From contig JANWHL010000094.1 in assembly GCA_025450405.1 (NCBI GenBank), forward strand, positions 1-7,215: DNA of 7,215 bases, given 5' to 3'. How positions within the stretch are numbered: position 1 is the first letter of the stretch; each line of letters starts with the position of its first letter. Positions 1-3,915 of this stretch are shown in pieces. Below the pieces are notes generated by a model. That model did not search any database and was not told the origin of the DNA. It was given only the letters and a program-made list of their open reading frames with translations. The DNA is from Ktedonobacterales bacterium. GTDB lineage: Bacteria; Chloroflexota; Ktedonobacteria; Ktedonobacterales; JADMIN01. Made by a program: the position numbers and the translations under genes.

Positions 1-142
1 CGCAATGCGCATGTGCCGCTGACAGAACGCGAAGGCACTCGGTTCGGTTGCCCATGTGCGATCAGGCGAATTAGGGGTCCCGTGAGCGGCGCGATGACGG
101 CGCGCCGGCAGCGATTGGCCTGAAAGTAGTGGTGCGACCACG

Positions 143-250
143 AATGGGCGCGCGACTACTGGCGTGCGCGGTGGTCGGGCGGGGAGGCGGAATTGAAGGT
201 CCGCGGGTACGTGCTATGGTGGCCAGCCGCCCGCGAGACGCGTGAACATG
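143..250. repeat. Imperfect direct repeat R, copy 1
   Basis: Pairs with 403-508. The best part, 187-250 against 445-508, aligns without gaps at a constant offset of 258 bases with 53 of 64 positions identical by hand count. It starts with a GCGGAATTGAAG block and ends with GAGACGCGTGAACATG. The upstream part (143-186) is also alike but needs a 2-base gap. Within it, gcgga (187-191) and tccgc (200-204) can form a stem of five pairs around an eight-base loop. No coding capacity is implied. Confidence 0.75.
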
Positions 251-350
251 ACGGTGGCCACCAAGGGCGGGCCGCGCGGTGGAGCGAGGAGGCGCCCGGA
301 AGGACGCGGGGAATCCGCGCCGGCGCGCGGGGTAGTGGGGGGGCCGCGGG

Positions 351-379
351 CGATTATCGAGGGAATCCTGATCTGCGGG
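351..379. repeat. 29-base GAATCCTG motif, copy A
   Basis: Part of a family of four copies sharing the invariant core GAATCCTG (here 363-370) preceded by an AT-richer stretch ending in tcgagg and followed by a C/G-rich tail with cggg. It matches copy B at 22 of 29 positions by hand alignment. The AT-rich lead-in stands out in this GC-rich surrounding. Confidence 0.65.
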
Positions 380-402
380 TGGGTCGTGCGGGCGGCGGGT
401 GA

Positions 403-508
403 AATGGGCGCGACCACGGGCAAGCGCGGGAGCAGGGCGAGGATGCGGAATTGAAGTTCCGCGTGTCCGGGCCATGGCGGCGGGCCGCCAGGGAGACGCG
501 TGAAAATG
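403..508. repeat. Imperfect direct repeat R, copy 2
   Basis: Second copy of the element at 143-250. Its stem-loop is slightly longer than in copy 1: gcggaa (445-450) pairs with ttccgc (457-462), giving six pairs around ttgaag. The copy ends in GAGACGCGTGAAAATG (493-508). The tgaaaatgcc at its end recurs in inverted form as ctattttca (589-597) and ccattttca (754-762), which might mark the edges of a composite element. Confidence 0.75.
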
Positions 509-539
509 CCGGCGGGCTGGCCGAGACTCTGCCATTGGC

Positions 540-568
540 CTATTTCCGAGGGAATCCTGCGCTTCGAG
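540..568. repeat. 29-base GAATCCTG motif, copy B
   Basis: Core GAATCCTG at 552-559. It matches copy C, 49 bases further on, at 23 of 29 positions, including the shared lead ctattt and the shared tail gcttcg. Copies B and C therefore look like a short tandem duplication of a unit of about 49 bases. Confidence 0.7.
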
Positions 569-588
569 GACCGCGTGCGGACTACGGG

Positions 589-617
589 CTATTTTCAGGA
601 GAATCCTGAGCTTCGGG
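589..617. repeat. 29-base GAATCCTG motif, copy C, with palindrome
   Basis: Core GAATCCTG at 602-609. In this copy the flanks make a perfect inverted repeat, tcagga (595-600), gaa, tcctga (604-609). The other copies keep only the right half exactly, so copy C may be the least decayed member or may have drifted to symmetry. A second stem-loop follows directly at 610-640. Confidence 0.7.
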
Positions 618-640
618 CGCGTTGTGTGGGCGGCCGAAGC
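610..640. other. Stem-loop next to repeat copy C
   Basis: The arms gcttcgg (610-616) and ccgaagc (634-640) are perfectly complementary over seven bases around a 17-base loop. The structure abuts the 595-609 palindrome without a gap, so the segment 595-640 could fold as two consecutive hairpins on either strand. No T-tract follows, so it is not called a terminator. Confidence 0.5.
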
Positions 641-676
641 CAGGGGCGAAGGTCCGGCGACGACCGAGCCATGGGG

Positions 677-705
677 ATAATTTCGGGCGAATCCTGGGCG
701 GCGGG
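677..705. repeat. 29-base GAATCCTG motif, copy D
   Basis: Core GAATCCTG at 689-696, preceded by ataatttcgggc and followed by ggcggcggg. It is the most diverged of the four copies, but it keeps the core and the AT-rich lead-in. Confidence 0.6.
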
Positions 706-760
706 CGGGTTGTCCGGGCAACGGGGGTTACGGTCCAGCGGCGCGGCCCTCGGGCCATTT

Positions 761-1261
761 TCAGGTGATATCTCTTGAGAGGACCACCATGTCGATGGCG
801 CGTAAACCGTTCTCGACGATCGGTTCGGGATAGCGTGGTGGGGTAAAGAAGGCGCGCACGATGTGATCGAAGCGGAATCCGGCGCGCTGGTAGAAGGCCA
901 GCTCGCGGAGCGCGCAATTGGCCGTACCCACCAGCATGCGGCGCGCGCCGCGCTGGCGCGCGAGGGCGCATGCCGTCGCGATGGCCGCGCCGCCGATCCC
1001 CAGGCCCTGAAAGGCGGGCATCACGGCGATGTTCTTGATCTCCCACACCCCATCGCCCTCATCCGTGAGGGCGATCACGCCCACCGGGTCGGCGCTCCGC
1101 GGGGTGACCATGGCATACACCTCCGCACGTGGCAGATAGTCGGCCACGGCGGCGGGCGATTCATCAGCCAGCAAGATTAGCGGCATCAGCTGGTCAATCG
1201 CCGACAGGTCGACCAGGCGAAGCAGGGCGACCTCGATGCGTGTGCCCGCGTCATCGCTCAT
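761..1261 (-). CDS. GNAT-family N-acetyltransferase
   Basis: A 166-residue GCN5-related acetyltransferase, expected to move an acetyl group from acetyl-CoA to a small amine or peptide in the cytoplasm. The acetyl-CoA pyrophosphate-binding motif A is visible around residues 77-91 (NIAVMPAFQGLGIGG), with the Q/R-x-x-G-x-G core as QGLGIG. Motif B follows as LAFYQRAGFRF (121-131). The C-terminal YPEPIVENGL resembles the YvbK-like subgroup as I recall it; the substrate is unknown. The ATG at 1261 was chosen over longer in-frame starts because AGGAGG stands six bases upstream and because the upstream frame is the transporter gene read out of frame. The start overlaps the transporter's stop by 11 bases (ATGAGCGATGA), so translation is probably coupled. 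The last codons overlap a degenerate piece of the repeat region. Confidence 0.9.
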   Translation of the reverse strand: MSDDAGTRIEVALLRLVDLSAIDQLMPLILLADESPAAVADYLPRAEVYAMVTPRSADPVGVIALTDEGDGVWEIKNIAVMPAFQGLGIGGAAIATACALARQRGARRMLVGTANCALRELAFYQRAGFRFDHIVRAFFTPPRYPEPIVENGLRAIDMVVLSRDIT

Positions 1262-2660
1262 CGGTGGCCTCCTCGCGCGGTCGCCGCTCGCGCGCCGCGC
1301 TTGAAGTCGGGGATACCTGGGGTGCCGTACGGGGAACCCCGTGTCGCGGCTCTGGCACCCAGAGCTGATAGACCACCGCCGCGACCATGGCGGCCGCCAG
1401 GGCAATGGCATAGACCACCCGATAGCCCCAGTGGTCAGCGAGCACACCACCGATGATGGGCGCGCCGACAGCGAACGGGGCATAGGCAACCGACGCGAGC
1501 GCGATATAGGTGGGGCGGCGCGCGGGGGGCGCGAATTCGGCGATGAAGGTAAGCTGCGCAAGGAGGGCGGCCGAGACACTCAGCCCCAGCAAGAGAAAGG
1601 CGAACGTATAGGCGACGAGCCCCGAAGCCAGCAACGGCGCGGCCACCGCCAGGGCCATGCAGAGGGCCGCGCAGACCAGAACGGCGCGCTGGCCTACGTG
1701 GTCACCCACGAACCCCCAGAGGACAGTGCCAGCCGTCGTGGCCAGCACCAGGACCGTGCTCTCGGCACCAACCTGTACAGGCGTAAGGCCGCCACGGCCC
1801 AGGGCGGAGACGGCGAATAGCCCCGCGCCCATCGTTGCCACGCCCGCGGCGGCATTGGCAGCGACGAGAGCCGACAGTCCCCTATCGGCGCGGAAAATCG
1901 CGACCAAGCCCCGCGCCCGCTGGCGCACAGCGGGGGCGGCCATGGCCAACGGACGGGAACCCGCGAGGTCGCGGGCCGCCGCCGGCCTGGGGCGCACACT
2001 CTGGCGCGACGGCTCGCGACCAAGCGCGAGCAGAATGAAGGACACGATGAAGGCCGCGAAGGTCCCGGCAAAGATCAGGCTGAAGCTCAGCGGCCAGGCC
2101 ACCCCCGCGATGATGGCCGCCGCGATGGCCGCGCCGCCGATGCCCAACAAACCGCCCACACCGGTCCAGAGACCGAAGAAGCGTCCGCGCCAGCCGTCCG
2201 GGATCGTGCGCGCGATGAGGTCGAGCCAGGCGGGATAGCCGAGCCCGCCGCCCAGCTGGTGCAGGCCGATCATGAGGTAGAAGAGGACCAGCAGCACGGC
2301 GGGCTGGCGCGCGGCGAGCAAGGGCGCGGCCAGCGCGAGGACCAGGAACGGCAGGCGTTCGATGGTCGTGACGAACAGGATCAAGGGCTTGGCGCGCCGC
2401 AATCGCTCCACCTGGGAGGAGACCGCCAGCTGTGGCGCGTACAGCCCGAGCGCGCGCACCGCCGGAATCAGCGCGACAGCCACATTGCTCGCGCTGAGGT
2501 GATGGACGAAGAGCGGGAGGATGGTATAGGCCGAGCTGATGCTCAGACCAAAGGTAAAGAGGGCGATATCGCCGCCGAGGACGGCAAAGTTCCACCGTTG
2601 GTCGCGCCCAAAGGCCACGGCCGGGCCGGTCCCCGGCCGCGCGCCCACGTGCGCCGCCAC
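1251..2660 (-). CDS. Major facilitator superfamily transporter
   Basis: About 469 residues with twelve hydrophobic segments, split into two halves by a polar, Arg-rich central loop near residues 213-258, the usual layout of a 12-helix MFS secondary transporter in the inner membrane. Typical sequence marks are RWNFAVLGGD before helix 1, PAWLDLIARTIPDGWRGRFFG (143-163) between helices 4 and 5, and the loop 8-9 version of motif A, GFVGDHVGQR (316-325). The tail after residue 435 is charged and cytoplasmic. The substrate cannot be read; drug or metabolite efflux is a guess. A GTG start at 2660 is preferred because GGAGGT lies six bases upstream. A TTG at 2711 in the same frame has no ribosome site and sits inside a perfect palindrome, so it is probably leader. 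The gene runs directly into the acetyltransferase gene. Confidence 0.88.
   Translation of the reverse strand: MAAHVGARPGTGPAVAFGRDQRWNFAVLGGDIALFTFGLSISSAYTILPLFVHHLSASNVAVALIPAVRALGLYAPQLAVSSQVERLRRAKPLILFVTTIERLPFLVLALAAPLLAARQPAVLLVLFYLMIGLHQLGGGLGYPAWLDLIARTIPDGWRGRFFGLWTGVGGLLGIGGAAIAAAIIAGVAWPLSFSLIFAGTFAAFIVSFILLALGREPSRQSVRPRPAAARDLAGSRPLAMAAPAVRQRARGLVAIFRADRGLSALVAANAAAGVATMGAGLFAVSALGRGGLTPVQVGAESTVLVLATTAGTVLWGFVGDHVGQRAVLVCAALCMALAVAAPLLASGLVAYTFAFLLLGLSVSAALLAQLTFIAEFAPPARRPTYIALASVAYAPFAVGAPIIGGVLADHWGYRVVYAIALAAAMVAAVVYQLWVPEPRHGVPRTAPQVSPTSSAARERRPREEATDER
1268..1273 (-). promoter_or_regulatory. Ribosome binding site of the acetyltransferase
   Basis: A full AGGAGG, six bases before the ATG at 1261 and inside the 3' end of the transporter gene. 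It decides the start: the longer in-frame extension to 1579 has no support. Confidence 0.85.
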
Positions 2661-2665
2661 CACGC

Positions 2666-2671
2666 ACCTCC
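2666..2671 (-). promoter_or_regulatory. Ribosome binding site of the transporter
   Basis: GGAGGT, six bases before the GTG at 2660 (three before an adjacent GTG at 2663). It argues against the upstream TTG at 2711 as the start and shortens the protein by 17 residues. Confidence 0.65.
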
Positions 2672-2697
2672 GCTCGCTGGTCCACAAAGAGAGAAGG

Positions 2698-2723
2698 CGC
2701 CGGTCATACAAGGATGACCGGCG
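2698..2723 (-). promoter_or_regulatory. Perfect 10-bp inverted repeat in the transporter leader
   Basis: The arms cgccggtcat (2698-2707) and atgaccggcg (2714-2723) are exact reverse complements around acaagg. On the coding strand the hairpin is followed by the pyrimidine-rich CCTTCTCTCTTTG, then by the ribosome site about 27 bases on. It starts about 12 bases after the predicted transcript start. It could be a regulator's operator or an attenuator-type hairpin in the leader RNA. No regulator gene is adjacent. Confidence 0.6.
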
Positions 2724-2741
2724 TCAGCTATGACGGCCGCC

Positions 2742-2771
2742 AGTGTAGCATGGCGCGTGTGGGAGGCGCAA
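2742..2771 (-). promoter_or_regulatory. Probable sigma70-type promoter for transporter/acetyltransferase
   Basis: Read on the minus strand: TTGCGC (2771-2766), 18 bases, then TACACT (2747-2742), with a TGC just before the -10 that makes it an extended -10. The -35 is weak. Expected transcript start is near 2735, giving a leader of about 75 bases with the palindrome at 2698-2723. This is the only promoter-like site in the gap between the small gene and the transporter. Confidence 0.5.
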
Positions 2772-2824
2772 GGCCACCCAGGCGTGGCAAGCACAGCGCG
2801 TGCGGGGTCGCGACCGTTGGCGCG

Positions 2825-3073
2825 TCACTGATCGCGGAAGAATTCCACCACTTTGCGGCGCTCTTCCTCGCTGGTCACCACTTCAATGAACGTGATACGC
2901 GCCATTGGGTAGACGAAGGAGATCGAGCCGGGGCTGGCCCATTGGACCGGCTTCCCATCACGCTTGCGCGGATTGGTGAAATAGACGCACGTCGCCGTGG
3001 TGGTGGGCAGCTCCTCCATGTCGGCCAGGATCGGGTCCTCGTTCAGGATATGGACGACGACAGTGCGGGCCAT
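2825..3073 (-). CDS. Small conserved-looking protein of unknown function
   Basis: An 82-residue soluble protein without signal peptide or membrane helix. The sequence alternates hydrophobic residues in short runs (TVVVHILN, ILADMEEL, ATCVYFTNP, SISFVYP, ITFIEVV) and ends with a charged helix (SEEERRKVVEFFRDQ). That pattern suggests a small five-strand beta-barrel with a terminal helix. I recall similar hypothetical proteins from Chloroflexota, with the NPR-RDGKP segment and the FIEV-TSEEER ending conserved, but I cannot name the family or give a function. The ATG at 3073 has a perfect AGGAGG seven bases upstream, a strong sign of a real gene. It is separated by 84 bases from the FHA gene above and by more than 100 from the transporter below, so it may be its own unit. 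Confidence 0.82.
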   Translation of the reverse strand: MARTVVVHILNEDPILADMEELPTTTATCVYFTNPRKRDGKPVQWASPGSISFVYPMARITFIEVVTSEEERRKVVEFFRDQ

Positions 3074-3080
3074 ACGCGAA

Positions 3081-3086
3081 CCTCCT
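3081..3086 (-). promoter_or_regulatory. Ribosome binding site of the small protein
   Basis: AGGAGG, seven bases before the ATG at 3073. This is the main non-homology evidence that the 82-residue frame is translated. Confidence 0.85.
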
Positions 3087-3123
3087 GACCGCGAGACGCG
3101 GGGGTGTCACCGAACTCGGTGCT

Positions 3124-3154
3124 CTCATACGCTATGTGGGCGGTGGAATGTCCA
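3124..3154 (-). promoter_or_regulatory. Possible weak promoter for the small protein
   Basis: TGGACA (3154-3149), five of six matches to the -35 consensus, begins just after the stop codon of the FHA gene. The best -10 candidate is TATGAG (3129-3124), at a long 19-base spacing. Downstream, caccga (3108-3113) and tcggtg (3116-3121) form a small hairpin. Either a weak promoter or read-through from the FHA promoter could drive the small gene. Confidence 0.3.
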
Positions 3155-3157
3155 GAT

Positions 3158-3817
3158 TCATCCAATGACCACGAGGGCGGTCGTCCCACCAAAGCGGAGC
3201 TGATCGCCGTCTTTCAATTCATAGAGCTGGCGCGGCAGGAGCCGATGGAAGTTCAGCAGCGTCTCGTTCATACTGCCGAGGTCTTCGACGAAGTAACCTT
3301 CCTGGCGGACGTGGATGACGGCGTGGGAACGTGAGACGCCGCCTTCGACACCGCCGAAGCGCGTGAGATCGATGTCGGGGTCGATGCCATTGGCCGGATC
3401 TTCCCGGCCAATCAGGTAGAGCGCCTTGCCACTCAGCTCGAACACCTTGCCGTTGTTGAGACGGAGCCGAAGATGGGCAGCGGTGCTGGTGCTGGTACTA
3501 GATGGTCCGTACAATGGCTCGGTGGAGGACACCCAGACGTCGATCGGGGCCGCGATATTGGCCTCAGCGGCGGACATGGACGCTTGGGCCGAGAGGGCAT
3601 CCGGGACCGCGAAGACGTCCGGGACCGCGAGGCCGTCCGCGGCCGAGTAAGCCACGCGCGGCGCGTGCACCGTCGCCACAGGCTCCGGCCGCGCGTCCGG
3701 GAACGGGCGGCCGGTCGCCGCCGGGGAGGGGCGCATGAGCGCGAGCGGCTGGCCGCAGTTGACGCACTGGGTTGTCCCGTCTGGATACTCGCGCAGGCAG
3801 GTCTGGCACAGAATCAT
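3158..3817 (-). CDS. Zinc-ribbon and FHA domain protein
   Basis: A 219-residue protein in three parts. Residues 4-21 hold two CxxC pairs (C4, C7, C18, C21), an N-terminal zinc ribbon. Residues 25-112 are a low-complexity Ala/Pro/Ser/Thr linker, probably disordered. Residues 115-218 are a forkhead-associated domain, which binds phosphothreonine peptides: GRE at 137-139, SRSH at 162-165 and GSMNET at 181-186 carry the Gly/Arg, Ser, His and Asn usually needed for binding. The canonical NG is NE here. No signal peptide or membrane helix is seen, so it is likely cytoplasmic. It presumably reads a Ser/Thr-kinase mark, but no kinase or phosphatase gene is in the window, so its partner is unknown. 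The ATG at 3817 has GGAGGA seven bases upstream, and the gene has its own strong promoter. Confidence 0.9.
   Translation of the reverse strand: MILCQTCLREYPDGTTQCVNCGQPLALMRPSPAATGRPFPDARPEPVATVHAPRVAYSAADGLAVPDVFAVPDALSAQASMSAAEANIAAPIDVWVSSTEPLYGPSSTSTSTAAHLRLRLNNGKVFELSGKALYLIGREDPANGIDPDIDLTRFGGVEGGVSRSHAVIHVRQEGYFVEDLGSMNETLLNFHRLLPRQLYELKDGDQLRFGGTTALVVIG
3600..3647. repeat. 18-base tandem repeat inside the FHA protein linker
   Basis: Unit tccgggaccgcgaagacg (3600-3617) is followed by tccgggaccgcgaggccg (3618-3635), 16 of 18 bases identical, and by a partial third unit (3636-3647). The length is a multiple of three, so it encodes AVPDVF/AVPDAL in the linker without breaking the frame. 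It is a place where the linker length could vary between strains. Confidence 0.75.
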
Positions 3818-3845
3818 CGAGTCGTCCTCCGGCGCGGAACCAGGA

Positions 3846-3878
3846 GCCGGGCAGCGCCTCCGCGATCTGTCGCCCGGC
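3846..3878 (-). other. Stem-loop in the FHA gene leader
   Basis: gccgggc (3846-3852) and gcccggc (3872-3878) are exact complements, seven bases, with a 19-base loop. It lies immediately after the predicted transcript start and before the ribosome site at 3825-3830. No T-tract follows, so it is not read as a terminator of recN. Confidence 0.45.
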
Positions 3879-3886
3879 CCGTCGCC

Positions 3887-3915
3887 ATTGTATGGGAGTC
3901 ACGCTGACCTGTCAA
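3887..3915 (-). promoter_or_regulatory. Strong sigma70-type promoter for the FHA gene
   Basis: TTGACA (3915-3910), exactly 17 bases, TACAAT (3892-3887): six of six and five of six consensus bases at ideal spacing. The TGA stop codon of recN (3914-3912) lies inside the TTGACA. A short inverted repeat gtca-cgc-tgac (3898-3908) sits in the spacer and could be an operator half-site pair. Expected transcript start is about 3880, giving a leader of some 60 bases. Confidence 0.8.

Larger units (their letters stand above)
1..760. other. Gene-free, repeat-bearing GC-rich region
   Basis: No credible gene is visible here. The open frames on both strands translate to low-complexity Arg/Pro/Ala/Gly-rich sequence without family motifs, and the same repeats are read through in several frames, as expected of non-coding GC-rich DNA. 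The stretch holds a roughly 107-base imperfect duplication (143-250 and 403-508), four copies of a 29-base motif with the core GAATCCTG, and several short stem-loops. The first 120 bases have one open plus-strand frame ending at a TGA at 121-123. It could be the tail of a gene outside the window, but I do not recognise it. No tRNA, rRNA or CRISPR-type regular array is seen. Confidence 0.7.

Noticed and set aside
1..123. C-terminal end of a plus-strand gene entering from the left edge
   Set aside because: One frame is open to a TGA at 121-123, but the translation is Arg-rich and unrecognised; about 40 codons open by chance are common at this GC content.
351..705. CRISPR array
   Set aside because: Copies are imperfect, spacing is irregular (49 to 189 bases) and no cas gene is present.
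71..721. 216-codon minus-strand open frame in the repeat region
   Set aside because: The translation is Arg/Pro/Ala low complexity with the DNA repeats showing through; there is no ribosome site or recognisable domain.
1262..1579. N-terminal extension of the acetyltransferase to 1579
   Set aside because: The extension is the transporter gene in another frame, and the ATG at 1261 has a perfect ribosome site six bases upstream.
2661..2711. TTG start at 2711 for the transporter
   Set aside because: It has no ribosome site, lies inside a perfect palindrome, and a GGAGGT stands correctly spaced before GTG 2660.
2791..2815. Terminator after the small protein gene
   Set aside because: Short inverted repeats (gcac/gtgc and ggtcgcgacc) exist, but neither is followed by a T-tract on the minus strand.
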